Below are positions 1 through 11,819 of a DNA stretch of 64,000 nt, in pieces. The translations under genes and the position numbers were made by a program. The DNA lies in NCBI GenBank assembly GCA_038030265.1, contig CM075943.1, positions 13,206,001 to 13,270,000 of the forward strand, written 5' to 3'. The number at the start of each line of letters is the position of its first letter. Position 1 is the first letter of the stretch. A model generated the notes under the pieces. It saw only the letters and a program-made list of their open reading frames with translations. It was not told where the DNA came from and ran no database searches. The stretch is from Corythucha ciliata (taxonomy: Eukaryota > Arthropoda > Insecta > Hemiptera > Tingidae).

Positions 1-101
1 AAGAACGGAATTTATTGAATGAAATAAAAAAGTAACGAAAATGTAAAAACAAGGACAAACTGGTGAAGTTCCAAGTGCCAAGTGATTTTTTTATTATTAT
101 T

Positions 102-518
102 TTACCACCTGTTTTCTCGTGGTGGTTTATAAAATGTGACAATGACGCCACAAGTGACATGGAGAAAATAATGCTGAGAGACGACTGAAGATATAGTAGG
201 AGAGAGCATTATCGTGAAGTGTGTAACTAATGAGGTGAAGTCTACGTCCTTGACTCGCTTTTCTGGACCTAAAAGTGCAGCGAGACTGTTGTAGTGCTCT
301 TTTCCGATTGAAGAGCACAATAATTGAGCTTTTTTCTTCTGATCGCTAATGTTTTTGAGGTCGCAACAGTTGTGAAATCGTTCCAAGTAGGAAGATAATT
401 TTTCATTTTTGGCGTCATAGCTTTCGAACGGTATGATCTGAGGAACTGATGGGTTTGGTTGACTTCCAAGAGCGGTTGTCAAAAGTGACATGAATCTGTC
501 GAATTGTTCTTCATTCAT
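102..518 (-). pseudogene. Truncated gag-like ORF of a Ty3/gypsy-type retroelement
   Basis: The reading frame is 138 codons. Its first ~100 residues have the layout of the gag/capsid N-terminus found in gypsy elements of the arthropod K02A2.6-like group: an acidic start, a proline/isoleucine-rich stretch, then the motif SYLERFHNCCDL followed by a Lys-rich helix and an LL..IG..HY..L pattern. The normal continuation (rest of capsid, zinc knuckle, protease) is absent. The last ~40 residues do not resemble gag and probably come from a frame change or junction. No LTR, protease or reverse transcriptase is next to it, so I read it as a relic. The start at 518 is the first ATG upstream of the recognisable part. 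Family assignment is by pattern only. Confidence 0.5.
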
Positions 519-1173
519 GACGATCAGAACGAAGTGAAAAAAAAAATTCCGGGAAAATCACTGAGCGAATACGATCTTATCCTCGTCGACAACTTGTTGT
601 GACAAGAGTGGCCGGAAATAAGAGGAAAGGCATTTTCTGTTGATCAATAACAATGGGGAACTTGCACATTTTTCAAAAGTTGGTGTTGCTTAAAGAGGGC
701 TCTTCCACAAGTCTATTGCTCACATTAAACTTTGAAATAAGTCAAGGATGTTTTTTTAGGGAATTTTTAAAAATTTTGAGTGGGGGTTCGATTACGTAAA
801 AACTTACTTATTGAAATGGATGATGCGGGGAAGAGGGGGTTAGACGAGTTTAATGGGGGGACATTTTTCATGTTATTTGTAAACAAACAATTTTAGAGTT
901 CCCTCAAATGCTTCACAAGTAAGTATTTACGTCATTTCCCCTCGCACCATCCATCCTCTTCTGAAGAACATTGAACCTTTTTTAAAAATCTTAAAACGCA
1001 CCAATCGGGTTGCAACTTCCGTTGTTATCCTTCAGTTCACGGGTCAAATCACCGGTATGCTTTTCTACCCAATCTGAGATTCATGCAAGTTCCCCATTAT
1101 TTATTTTTCTAAATTCAGATGTGTGTGGGTTTTAATGAACAACTGATTAAGAGTTCGGAGGCAGTTCATTACA
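519..1173. other. Stretch without recognisable gene
   Basis: AT-rich sequence with short homopolymers. I see no open frame with family features, no tRNA boxes and no clear terminal repeats. It ends at the left border of the 6.6-kb repeated segment. Confidence 0.6.
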
Positions 1174-3033
1174 ATGACATACGGGCCATGGGCCAAACGA
1201 TTTTTAGGGCCTAGTTGAGGTGAAATACATTAATGCTGTAGTTATAATTTTTTATTTTTTTTTATTTTATGATTGCATGCTCAATGTGAAAATAAAACGT
1301 TCTAAACATTTTTTTCATGATATTGTCAACTGTCAACAACAGTTTTTATTCTTTCGTTTACTCGTTGACTGTATGTCACGAACGTCCGTTTCGTTGTTCG
1401 GTTGGCGAAAAAAAAAAAATGGTATTTCGTATAACCAGGGTGCGTGAGAAAAAGGTTGATGGTATATAGGGAAAGAGGGACTAAAGGAAGACCGGAAAAG
1501 TCGACATCTCATTCCACTGTCATCTCCCTCTCTCCCTTCAGTTCTAAATGTTATGGTGAGTTGAACCCCGCACTCTATTTTTTTTTTTTTTTTTTACCGG
1601 CACCCACCCTCTCAGAATTTTTAGGCTGGGTAAATCTGTAAAATCATGCGGAATGAGAGTGAAGTCTGGTAAAAAAGGGTTTTGTTGAGAGGGATGACGG
1701 GAGTGGGGATTGAATGGGATGAGGGGTGATGTAAAGGAAAACGATGCATGAGTTTTAGGGAGTGAGAAGAATGGCTTTATATTTGGTTACGAATGGGGGG
1801 TGGTGGAGATGGATATGTGAGCTGTGTGTCTCTCTCTTTCCTCGTTTTGACCCAGGCCCAGCTGTTGAATGGGAAAGTCGAGTATAAATCAATCCAATCC
1901 CCCTCCCCTCATCATGTCCTTCACTTACTTCTCACTCTGTAAGCCTTTACACAACTGCCATTCCAAGCCTTGTCCCTTTTCCAACTGTACCACCTACGGA
2001 AAATGGCTGGATCAAGAACGCGCATAAGCCCAGGGGTTTTGGTTTGGCCTTATGGAGTTGAAACGGTCGACATGTTGGGATATCCTAGAAAAAAAATCCT
2101 TTGGAATCATTCGGTTGTTTTAGATTGTTCTAAATCCTTCAAAAAAAGTCCGCAACAATTTTTTTCCCCTAACCTTGCTTTCCCTTATATTCAATTTATA
2201 GTAATCCATCTGTTGACTCTTATTTCTGAGTACAACGCCCAGGTCTAATTAACAACCCTCTTTTTTTTGTTGTTTCGAGTGAGACTGATGATCCCCTCCA
2301 CGTCCTTCGTACCCAATCCCCGCGAGAAGGTTAACAGGGTTAAGAGTAATGCAGACTCATTTACTTTTCCAGAAAAGCCGTGGCACAGGTTGTAACCACC
2401 TGGTGGCTGCTGGAAAACCTCCGGATTGTTGCCACACCGCAAGAGTTTGGTTAGGAGTGAAATACAGTAGAAAGGAAGAGGAAGGGGAATAAAATTAGGT
2501 TGGATCCCTACGCACACGTATTATAACGAAAAAAAAAACAATCTCGTTCGCTATACTTGGAAAGATTGAAAGAAATAATAAGAGACGGTGAACACAGTGT
2601 GAGACGGGGTGGGCTTAGACCTTATTGGCTTCCTTTTGTTGCTCAAATAAACCTCATCCGAGGCAATTATAACTCTATTTTAACCTGAACACACACAACC
2701 CCAGTTATGGAACCAGCCAGAAAGCCCTCTCGCTCTTTTCTCATCCACTTCTTCCCACTTGAGCACCTCTACTTCAATTACGAATTTTGATTTTTTTTTT
2801 TTTTCCAATTTATACGCCATCTTTGTGGGAGAACGCTATAAAGTTATGAAAGAGAAAATTAATGAAATTTAAACAGCGTTGTAATTAGAATTATACCACT
2901 TCACAAAAAACAAAGTGGATATTTAATTAAAAAATAAGATTCAATTTTAAAGGTTTTCTCTGAAAATACGGAGAAATAAAAAGTCAAAAGCCTTGGCTTG
3001 TAAAACTCAGACAAGCATCATTGGTTATGGTTG

Positions 3034-3324
3034 CGCGCCTCGATGGTGTAATGGATACAATGCTCGCCTCGCAACCCAGCGGGCCTGGGTTCGAATCCAG
3101 CTATTGCCCATTACACTATAAAGCTGCGGCGAGCTGTGACACGGCTCACTCAGCTTCGTGTGGGCGTTCACGGCGGTGCGCGTATGACAAACCGCGCATC
3201 GACTGAAACGCCCGCGTAGTGCGGGTGTGAAGTGCACAGCTGATGGATTCTCAGGGTATGGCGTAGGAGCCGCGTAAGAGCTTAGGCGCCAGCGGACTCC
3301 GTACCCTCAAAAAAAAAAAAAAAA
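3034..3324 (+). mobile_element. tRNA-derived SINE, copy A
   Basis: The 5' end is tRNA-like: an A-box-like TGGTGTAATGG near 3045 and a perfect B box GGTTCGAATCC near 3088, the internal RNA polymerase III promoter. A ~200-bp GC-richer unrelated body follows, then a 16-nt poly-A tail (3309-3324). A near-perfect target duplication flanks it (TTGGTTATGGTTG ending at 3033; TTGTTATGGTTG after the tail). Reading the anticodon loop as CGC suggests a tRNA-Ala-like head, but the stem pairs poorly. The same insertion is present in copy B, so it predates the duplication. Its open frames on both strands are by-products of GC content. Confidence 0.85.
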
Positions 3325-3910
3325 GTTGTTATGGTTGTGGGGGAGGGGGGTTGGTAACCGTCGAATGTAGCGCGAGTTGCCAGATTTCCGGTTTTCGCCC
3401 AGAGTCTCCGAGCCTGGTTTGTGTTAGACCTTGGACGAGTAAGGATTCCGTCATGACCGAGCGCCTTACATCAAGCGATAAGTTTTTGTTTTTCCCCTCG
3501 TTTAAGGGGCTTTTCTTTTTAAACTATTCATTTCATTTGTCTTTACAAGGAATCTCTAATTTATTATTTTTTTTTTTTTGTGTGCTTTCCTGTCGTATCC
3601 AAACAAATGTAACCAATGCGACAAGTTAATTTTTATTTTAAAAAGAAAACATATTTTTATGATTATTCAGTTGTTCAATAAAACAATAAAAGTCAACCTA
3701 ATTCTTATTTGGCAGTCGTACTCATTTCGTGAGATACAACATTTCCCCAAGCACAGTATCAATTAACGTGCTCTTCCACCTCCACGATGGGCGAAGAGAC
3801 GGATGGTGATGGAGGGGGGAATTCCCAGTTTTCGGAGGTATGGACGTGGTTGACTCAAACGTCATAGGAAAAATAAATAACGAGAGAGCTTAATTATTTT
3901 TTCACCAAGA

Positions 3911-4744
3911 GGATTCCGGGCCGTTCAAAATTTATCTAGAAAGCCTGAATGCGGAAAAAGAGGGTGCGGGGCGTATATACATCCTATGTCGATTGGAAAA
4001 ATTATCTTTGATTCCTTACCCGAGGTTTCAGATAATGTTATTTCTACGTATCTGCAAATAAGTTGGTAGGAAACGAGGTATTCCAAAATAAAGGGTTCAA
4101 AACTTATATACCGGGTTTCTTAGTGCAACGCCGAGGAATAATTAGAGGTGTGGATAATGCAGTGAGCGAAGAAGAAATTAAGAAAGTGATCCGCAGGAAA
4201 CAATTTGGAAATTTTTTCAGTAAAAAGTTTGAACCGTCGGAAAGAGGATTCTTCCGGTAAAAGCGTACTGACCCCAACTTTTTCTGTTTCATTCAATATT
4301 AAGGGACAGACTCTGCCCCCCTACGTCCTTATTCATTACGTAGTTTGCAAAGTGGATCCCTTCATCCACAGAGTCGTGCAATGCAATAAATGCTTGCGTT
4401 ACGGTCATTACCAAGACCAATGTAAAGATGCGGTAAGGTGCAGCAAGTGCGGAGAAGCCCATGATTTAAGTAAATGTAACGCGGAAGATAAAAGTTGCGT
4501 TCACTGCAAAGTCACACATCTCGCTACTGAAAGGAATAATTGTCCACAATTCTTAAAAGAAAAAAACATTAAACAAATCATGAGCGAAAGCAATGTCTCA
4601 TACCGTGAAGCTAAATCCGCTTTGAACGGCCAATCATTTGGGTCAAATCTGAGGCCTCCGCCCATTAATAATTTATCTTCTTTTCCCACTCCCGCCTGCT
4701 TCTTCAAGCTCTTTTCCGAGAACCTTCAAACGCGCACGAGATAA
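3911..4744 (+). pseudogene. LINE ORF1 (gag-like, zinc-knuckle) relic, copy A
   Basis: In I/Jockey-group LINEs, ORF1 encodes a nucleic-acid-binding protein that packages the element RNA. The family pattern runs across three frames here: a GPFKIYLE start and an HPMSIGKI segment near 3911-4010, a central GFLVQRRGIIRGVDNAVSEE block (4063-4260), then a 179-codon frame (4205-4744). That last frame has three CX2C-type knuckles: CNKCLRYGHYQDQC, CSKCGEAHDLSKC and CVHCKVTHLATERNNC. An NVSYREA motif follows. At least two frame changes and one stop (near 4062) break it. No endonuclease or reverse transcriptase follows directly, so the element is truncated. The twin at 50018-50851 carries the same breaks, so they predate the duplication. 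Confidence 0.85.
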
Positions 4745-5039
4745 TACCACCTACATCAGTAGCAACCCCACAAATAAATTAAACAACGAAAAATATTATA
4801 CTGGCGGTCTAATCCAATTTAACCCCCTCCCCCTCCCCCGAATTGAAAATTCAGCTTGACCATGCTGAATGATTCTTTTAAGTCCGAGTTGGAAGTAATT
4901 ACGAATAATTTACTCAAAAAAGTCGGTTCGGTATGACAGACAATACAATTTCGCGTGAGGATACTCAACTAATTGTGTCCCAAACCATTCACTCTATCAC
5001 GGATAAACACTCAAATTTTCTATAAGCGGCTTCTCTCAC

Positions 5040-5900
5040 CCTCGGTGGGCACGTGCCGCGTATTAGCAATTTCCTCAATTTTTAGGCTTAAAATTAACCT
5101 TTCTCTTATTTTTCACCATGCTGATTATTTTATTTTCTAAATACTACCCGCAAAATAGCTGTTTTACCACCGCATTAGTGATTTTATTATAACTTTTATA
5201 GGTATAGATTATTCCTTTTTTTCAGTTCGAGCCGTGAATTAGCGTATTTTTTAACATTGTACTCTAGCCATGCATGAATCTGCCATTTTTCTGAATTTTT
5301 GCCGCAAAAATGCTTTCAGAATGTGCGAATTTGTATATATTATAGATGTTTTTTTCCTTTTTTTCAAACCAACTTTTTTGTCAACAAATTATTATCTTTA
5401 AATTATAAATTTCACGACACTTAATTCGAGAATTAGTGATGTTTCTCAATTTTAGCAGTGAATTTTCGCTTTTTATAAATTTTAGCAGCGTGGTAGCGTT
5501 TCCAACCCGTGCATTACCTACCGAGTTTTGTCCAGTTTTGCGAAGAATTGGCGTTTGACTCAATTTAAGCTGCAAATTAGCTTTTTTTGCATTTTTAACT
5601 GAGACTTAGCACTTTTCCTCAATTTGAACTGAAAATTAACGTTTTTCTTAATTTCAGCGTCACTAATTGGCGATTTTTTCAATTTTTGCCGCGAATTAGT
5701 GATTTTCTTTATTTTGTATCCGCGAATTAACTTTTTTTCATAAATTTATATCTTCAAATTACAAATTAGCGATTGTGCTAATTTTGCGGCCATTCAGCAT
5801 CCTACTCCGTTTTTCATACGCGAATGGGCGATTTTACGCCATTTGAGTTGCGAATTTGCCATTTTTGTCCAATTTTAACCTGAAAGCGTCTTTTATTTGT
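5040..5900 (+). repeat. Degenerate ~30-bp tandem repeat array, copy A
   Basis: A core close to GCGAATTAGCG followed by a T-rich run and CAATTTTAGC recurs roughly every 28-32 bp, with heavy divergence between units. Variants swap GCCGCG, AGCCATG or AGCAGTG before the AATTAG core. Open frames here are by-products of the repeat. The same unit occurs in several other places in the window, in both orientations. Confidence 0.8.
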
Positions 5901-6620
5901 CAATGTGTTTTCTCAACTTTGACCGCTGGGTTTGCCCAAATACAACACTTTTGCGTTGATTTCCACAATTTATTCGTAGAATGGCCTCCAAGTACTGCGA
6001 ATCAGCTATTTTTTTTCTTAATTTTAGTCTGGAAGTTGCATCGCGAGACAACGAATCAGCGCTTTTTAGCAGCTATAGCCACGAATATTACCGATTTTTG
6101 TTTGGGGCGACCCCCCTCCAACTAACAATTCGACTTCGGTAGTAATTCGCGGAAGTCTAACAGAAGCTGTTGACAGAAGCGCAACTATTTCTGAAAAACT
6201 TGCAATAGCGTTCTATAAGACCAAAAAGGCTGAAGGTTTCCAATATTACCGAAGTTGTAGAGAGCTTCGGATGGACCTATAAGAGGAAGATGGGATGACT
6301 TTACAGAGACATCAGCTTCTATAAGGAACCTGCAGTAGGCCTTAAACGGGTTTAAAGGAGCCTAGTAGCGAAACTCAACGGAGAAGAAAAATGGCGGGTA
6401 GACTTAGATAAAAAATTTCTTTTAGGTCTCCAGAAGGTTGTATTGCAAGCTTTACCGAAACCCAGTGGTAAAATAATAATAAATACAAGAAAAAAAATTA
6501 ATTCGAATGTAATGATATTAATTAGATAAAGTGTGTGTGCTCTAAGACGAAGACATTTTCCAGAATAACTCATTTTACGTATTAAATTCACATTATTTCA
6601 ATTTTATACCAGAAAACTTC

Positions 6621-6694
6621 CCCGATGCTAGGATCGAACCTGCCGCCTTCAAGTGTGAGTCCTAAACTCTTGCGATGAGATACCTCGTTGAGTT
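6621..6694 (-). repeat. tRNA-like relic, copy A
   Basis: On the minus strand the segment contains a good B box (GGTTCGATCCT, complement of about 6630-6640) in a tRNA-like 3' context. The A box and arms are poorly preserved, so this is probably a decayed tRNA-derived SINE head and not a working gene. The same relic lies at about 60285-60358 in copy B. Confidence 0.35.
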
Positions 6695-7192
6695 GGAGGA
6701 ATCGTGAAAAGCTCTTTTTATAGCATTCACAACTCAAAGTACAGAATATAATTTGAACGGAACCATTGAAAGTTATATTATTACCTACGTTGAATTAGCT
6801 GAATTTTGTCCATCCGGTAGTTAAAAATTAAACTTCCCCCTTAAGAAGCACCCGATATTTGATTTCGTCGTGAAAACATTCCGCAAGCGTCATCCAAGGA
6901 CTCCGAATAAGAAATAACATTATCCCGCCATAGCAACCACACTTGCGGCGTTTTTCCCGACGTTTCTGAATAGGGCCCCAGGTGTTTACATGTTTATTGC
7001 CAGTGCAATGATGTCACATACACTCCACCGTGCCAGTGAAGAGATGGCAAATGGGAAACGCTATTAGTGTTGACTTCTATCACAAAATTGAGCATTTTCC
7101 AGTTTGCGCAGCCTTGATCCGGTGTCGTGGTGATAAAAAATGGCTCATTCTCTCATTTCACTCGGAAACTGTCATAAATCAAACTATAGTTG

Positions 7193-7490
7193 CCTAGAGA
7201 GCGGTAAACAGACAGCGGCACCGCTTCCATCGTGACGGTGGTGATGAACGTTTTTTCCTCGTATTTCCAACTATTTGATAGTATTTTCTTTGAACAACAT
7301 AATATAGAGTCGTTTTCGCACAGTATTAATTACAATTTCGTCACCATCCAGCGTCCAGGTAGTTTTCACGCTCATTTCAAACAAAAAACGTTCAACGTCA
7401 CCGTCAAAAATCGTTGATGAACAGTTCATCACCGTCATGAACGGCCGTCTCATTCGAAGCGGTGCCGCTGTCTGTTGACCGCTCTCTAGG
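7193..7490. mobile_element. MITE with ~38-bp terminal inverted repeats, copy A
   Basis: The left end CCTAGAGAGCGGTAAACAGA and its continuation through GCGGCACCGCTTC are mirrored at the right end (GAAGCGGTGCCGC ... GACCGCTCTCTAGG). Inside lie further inverted segments around GTGATGAACG/CGTTGATGAAC. It has no coding capacity and is about 298 bp. I could not settle the target duplication. The twin is at 60859-61155. Confidence 0.75.
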
Positions 7491-8141
7491 AAACTACTGG
7501 TGTGATTCAAAAGGGGATTTTTTCTACCGCTATATTACGGCACCGCTTTTCTAGGAAACCAAAGCTTAACAGAAAAAAAAAAAATGTGTTCTTTGCAAAT
7601 CCGGCGCCAGAAGTTCGTTTGGAAACGACAAAATCTCATTTTATTGAGAAAAGCGAGATACTGCTCTAAATAACGATTGAAAAATCATATCTCGGAAACT
7701 ATTGAGTTTCAGACCATGATATATTTGGCTTTTTTGATTGCAAATCAAATCTACTTTAACCCATTTTACTTTTTTGTAGTTATTCTGAAACACCAGTGTG
7801 TACTTACATGCGTATAACACAATTAATTGATGCTAATTATGTATTTTCTTGTTTTCTGGGAACGGATTAGCACAAATGGACGAAAAAGAGGAAGCAGGCT
7901 TTTCTTTCAAGATCGTCCAAACTATTGAAAAGGGGGAGTTGAAAATTACAGCAGTTCCATCTATATATAGATGGGAGAAAGACGGATTGCTTTTTTGGCC
8001 ACCTAAAAGCGCCAAGATCAATGCTTTTAAAAAGCCCGGAAATCCAAGAGATGACTGGACCATTTCCGTGCGTCGTTCCGTGCGCCACACTATCACGTCA
8101 CAGCACAGGCAAAAGTGGAAAATGATTTGGTAATCAGCTAT

Positions 8142-8366
8142 CCTATTCTGTAACTCATAACGGGTGGGTTAACAAAATTTCTCAGCTGATTACTTCAACT
8201 TTTTTATTTCGCTAACGCACGCGTTAAGAGTTACAGAATAGGAGGGCTGCCCCCCTATTCTGTAACTCATAACGCGTGTGTTAGCGAAATAAACAAGGTG
8301 AATAATTGAAAGTAATCAGCTGAGAAATTTTGCTAACGCACGCGTTATGAGTTACAGAATAGGGGG
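8142..8366. mobile_element. Two head-to-head palindromic MITEs
   Basis: Two short units (8142-8242 and 8250-8366) each begin with CCCTATTCTGTAACTCATAA-type sequence and end with its complement. Their interiors (CTCAGCTGATTACTT and AAGTAATCAGCTGAG) run in opposite directions, so the second unit is an inverted copy of the first. Each is about 100-117 bp and non-coding. The spacer between them is only a few bases. Confidence 0.75.
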
Positions 8367-8759
8367 AACTAACCTAATTTCTTCCCACGGCTTCGGTAAC
8401 ATTGACTAAGGGAAGAGCAACAGAAGTTCAAATATGAATGGTGAAGCCTTACCGAAGCTCATTGGAAATTGAAATCATGCCCCGATGTTACACCTGTCAG
8501 TATAACTTCCATAATGCTTTACACAAGTCATTAAAGAAGTTCCAGCTTCGATAGTATACTCCTTCTGCACCGAAGCTCTACACAAATTTTAAGGAAGCTC
8601 AAACCTACACGATCTTCGCTTATTGGAGCTCTTGTGTTACTTGGGCCCCCCCCCCGTACCGCGGTACACTACTGCGTTGGGTCTGAAGTCCAAGGAAAAA
8701 GCTGGACGTACTCGAAACTTTTCGGGCTGCTTCAAATCCAGAAAATATGCTAAACCTAA

Positions 8760-9452
8760 CTTCAACGTGAAACGCTCATGGAGATTTTATGGGGAGATCG
8801 TGAAAATTGGAGTTCCTGCATTTTTTGCCCATAGAATCATTTCATTCATCTCAAATCACCGGCTTTATTTGCAAGTCAGTGACACTCGATTAGGGCCTAT
8901 AGGATAGTTCATGAAGGTTTGCCACAAGGCGGAGCCCTATGCACTACATTGTACTCGATGTATGTGGCAGATTTGGAGGCAGCTCTTCCAAGCTATGTGA
9001 ATATTCTACAGTACGCTGAGGATATCTGTTTGTATGTCACGGACCCAAGTCTGGAGCGGTGTGTGGAATTGTTTCGACAGGGCTTTCATTGTTTCTACGA
9101 ATGGCTCAGTAGGAAAGGTCTATCAATCTCGGAAAGTAAGTCAGTAGTTTGTCCCTTCTCTAGGCATAGGTCTAGTGAGTTGAATGGCTACCTAACTATT
9201 CGGGAATTCAATTTCCCCGTCAAAAACGACGTAAAATTCCTAGGGTGTTCTGCAATATGCCGCCTCAGGACTAATCACGGAATTTGCCCGGCATATCTAA
9301 ATAAAATAAATATCCGTCCTTCAGATCAGTGTGAATCGTGTCACACCGTAGGGGATTTGGAGCATATTATTATTCATTGTCCAAAATTTTCGAGTGAAAG
9401 ACAAATTTTATTCGACCTAGTAGTCCCGTTAACAATAAACCCGTTTTTATGA
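8760..9452 (+). pseudogene. LINE reverse transcriptase relic with internal deletion
   Basis: Part of an I/Jockey/R1-like LINE ORF2. The first frame covers the region before the RT core (GEIVKIGVPAFFAHRII). After a frame break near 8907 it continues LPQGGALCTTLYSMYVADL, which is RT motif 4, and LQYAEDICLYVT, the catalytic YxDD motif written YAED here. The frame then jumps at about 9241 from the post-RT region (DVKFLG) straight to the extreme C-terminus, whose CESC..H..C finger (near 9330-9390) is typical of the LINE tail. The intervening part, including any RNase H domain, has been deleted. The fragment from ~8796 to 9120 is repeated nearly identically at 63687-64000. It is not functional as it stands. 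Confidence 0.85.
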
Positions 9453-9769
9453 CCTATCCCTCCTGCGATCTAAAAACCTTGTCATATACCGATATATCCA
9501 CCATTTTTTAATGAATACTGCAAACTCTGAATAAAAAAAACTGGTGGCACTGGCTTACGGGCTAATGCCAAAAAAAAAAAACAACAAAATAACTTCTCGT
9601 GCCAGCTCTTAAAAAGAAAAACTGGAGCCGAGAGCCGGAGTTGCAATATAAAATAAAACATTTCCAAAGGTAATTAAGAATACATAATTAAAACAAAATT
9701 ACCCAATTCAAAACAAATATACATTACAAAAGGAATAAAAACACTTCAAAGGAGATACAATAATACCTC

Positions 9770-10891
9770 CTACATTGGTAAGGCCAGCCGACTTTTATAT
9801 TTTAATAAAAACGCTTTTGAAGTATTAATATTTTTAAATTTTGAGAAATTTAATTTATTTTTCACTGCAAATTTTAACCCAATAATCAATGCGTGCCTAG
9901 TAAAAAGAGAAGTGACATGTCTAGGAATAATACAGCTAGTAAATTTCGACAACCTCGTATTTTTATCATGATAAAAAGTGAAATCAGTCAAATTGATTTT
10001 ATGTAAATGCAAGCATGTAGCCATAACGAACAATTTCTTAATACTGAAAACGTCAAACTCAACAAATGGCCTCACTAACGAAAACAAAAATGGTTTTTTA
10101 CTATTAATTCTAATCAAAGATTTCTGAGCAACTAATAATTTATCAATTAAATACTTATGCGAATTCCCCCAGAAAATAATGCCATAGGAAATAACTGACT
10201 GAGCAAGTGCATAATACACCATTTTTATAGTATCCACAGAAAGAAAAATAACTTACGGATTCTAGAGGAGATTTGTTTCGGCCTCGAAAATGGAGTGCTG
10301 CTACTCCGAAACTAGTCGGCCATAAATAAAAAACGAATGTACTACTCAAATAATTTTTAATTACTTGCAATTAACATTCACGAAACATAAACGAAGTGTC
10401 ATCAGCATAACAAAACATTTGAGCGCTAGTATTTAAAGAAAATATATTATTATCATAAAGAACGAATAATATATGAAGGTTCCCATACAGAGCTCTGAGG
10501 AACTCAAAAATTCAACGTTATAGAAGGACTAAGGACGACATTAACCCTTACACACTGAGATCTATTCGAAATATTATAGGAATGCATAAGTTTCAACATG
10601 GAGCCTCTAAAACCATAACTTTCCATTTTTCGCAGAAGCAGATGGAATCAAAAGCTTTCCTCAGATCTAAAAAGAGGCCAACCACACACTTACCCTTATC
10701 TAAACGTTCCAGAATGTACCTTGTGACATCAAAGAGCGCCTGGCTAGTCGACACTCCTCGGACCTAAAACCATATTGCCGGGCAGACAAAACCCCCCAGC
10801 TATCTAAGAAACTGACTAAACAGACCTTAATACATTTCTCTAACAACTTAGACAACATCTTGGTATCAGCGCTTTTCCTCAACTTTATCAA
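9770..10891 (-). pseudogene. LINE reverse transcriptase relic (minus strand)
   Basis: Motifs in order on the minus strand: LSKLLEKCIKVCL and ARQYGFRSEE (10891-10700), a VGLFLDLRKAFDS segment (about 10700-10640), a VPQ.SV remnant (about 10500), the catalytic YADDT at about 10415, and a C-terminal frame of 155 codons (10237-9770) with ALAQSVISYGIIFWGN, a conserved post-RT feature of this LINE group. Several stops and frame changes separate these blocks. No endonuclease is seen upstream, so the copy is 5'-truncated or eroded. The C-terminal pattern matches the LINE at 41040-42030, so both may belong to one clade. Confidence 0.8.
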
Positions 10892-11044
10892 TGAATTAGC
10901 GTTTTTTCATGCTTGGTCGCTATTTTTTTTTGCATGAGCACTTTTTCTCAATTTTAGCGACGAATTATTGCTTCTTTCCAATTTTGACAGCGGCATTAGC
11001 GTTTTTCCTTCTTTTTAGCAGTAAATGGAACTGTCACATCATGG

Positions 11045-11560
11045 CCGAAGAAGTGACACTAAAAATCCTTAACCGAAGTTCGGGTTTTCAAGCCATCCTG
11101 CTCTCCAATTTCCCCAAGAACCCCTTCGTGAGCTGCAATGCGATTGTTCTTCAAGGACCAATATCCAGAACGCGGGCGTAATGAACTTGATTTTTTTCAC
11201 CGTGGGAGACCCGGTGGCAGATGGTGTCATACCGAGGGACGAAATATCTTCGTGCCTCGCTTTATGTAGGAACGGAAAATCACCAGGACCGGAACTCACC
11301 CCTTATGAGTGCCTCAAGACCTTGCCGCTTTCTTGGTTGGATACCTTTTCAAGATTGTTATCGCTGTTCTAAATAATGAAAAGTCCCCAGATCGTGGTGT
11401 TCAGCGAAACTTTCTTTGATATTTAAGAAAGGCGACAAGGACGACCTTGGAGTTCCAAGGAATCCTTGGAACTGATCCCGGAGGAGCTGGCGGGCTTTGG
11501 GGCGGGTCGTAGATGCTTAGACATCAACGTGTTTATTAATCTGAACTCCATTTTCAGGTT
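11045..11560 (+). pseudogene. LINE linker/N-terminal RT fragment
   Basis: The frame at 11181-11372 contains CRNGKSPGPELTPYECLKTL and the following SWLDTFSRLLSLF, the standard entry to the LINE reverse transcriptase (KSPGPDG...E.LK.LP..WL). After a frame break, 11450-11560 reads PEELAGFGAGRRCLDINVF, matching the 'E-AGFR-GRSC-D-IF' RT motif. Upstream, 11045-11180 may be the linker. The RT catalytic core is missing. It is embedded between two degenerate 30-bp repeat arrays. Confidence 0.7.
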
Positions 11561-11819
11561 TTCCAGAAAAAGCCAGCAACAAGAAAAAAGCCAGGGAAAG
11601 GAAAAACTCGAGGAAAAAACCGCTGCGGAAGAGAGCTTTCTTATACGCGGTCAACGGCCGAACAAGGAATAATCTAAAACCTGCTTCACCTAGAGCCTTT
11701 TTTTTTCTTCATAGGCGGAAAAATGTATGCGGGAGGAAATAATAATGAGAGGGGGGAATCCCTCGGTGATTCTCCCCAAAGGAAAGAAAAACAAAAAAGA
11801 AACCAGACACAAGGTGTCG

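Larger units (their letters stand above)
1174..7806. repeat. Copy A of a 6.6-kb long direct repeat
   Basis: The sequence from ATGACATACGGGCCATGG (1174) to GTGTGTACTTA (7806) reappears in the same orientation at 47280-61471, interrupted there by a 7516-bp retroelement. The copies are very similar by eye, with scattered substitutions, homopolymer length changes and a few short replacements (for example around 3466-3535). They share internal insertions at the same places: a SINE, a LINE ORF1 relic, degenerate tandem repeats, a tRNA-like relic and a MITE. It could be a segmental duplication or two insertions of one large composite element; I see no terminal inverted repeats or LTRs at its borders, which favours duplication. 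Copy A is uninterrupted and shows the empty target site of the retroelement in copy B. Confidence 0.9.

Noticed and set aside
3021..3237. Open frames on both strands over the SINE
   Set aside because: They overlap the tRNA-like head and GC-rich body of a SINE with poly-A tail and target duplication, and lack protein features.
8623..8760. N-terminal part of the frame at 8623 as LINE coding sequence
   Set aside because: The first ~45 codons do not match LINE patterns; the resemblance starts near 8760.
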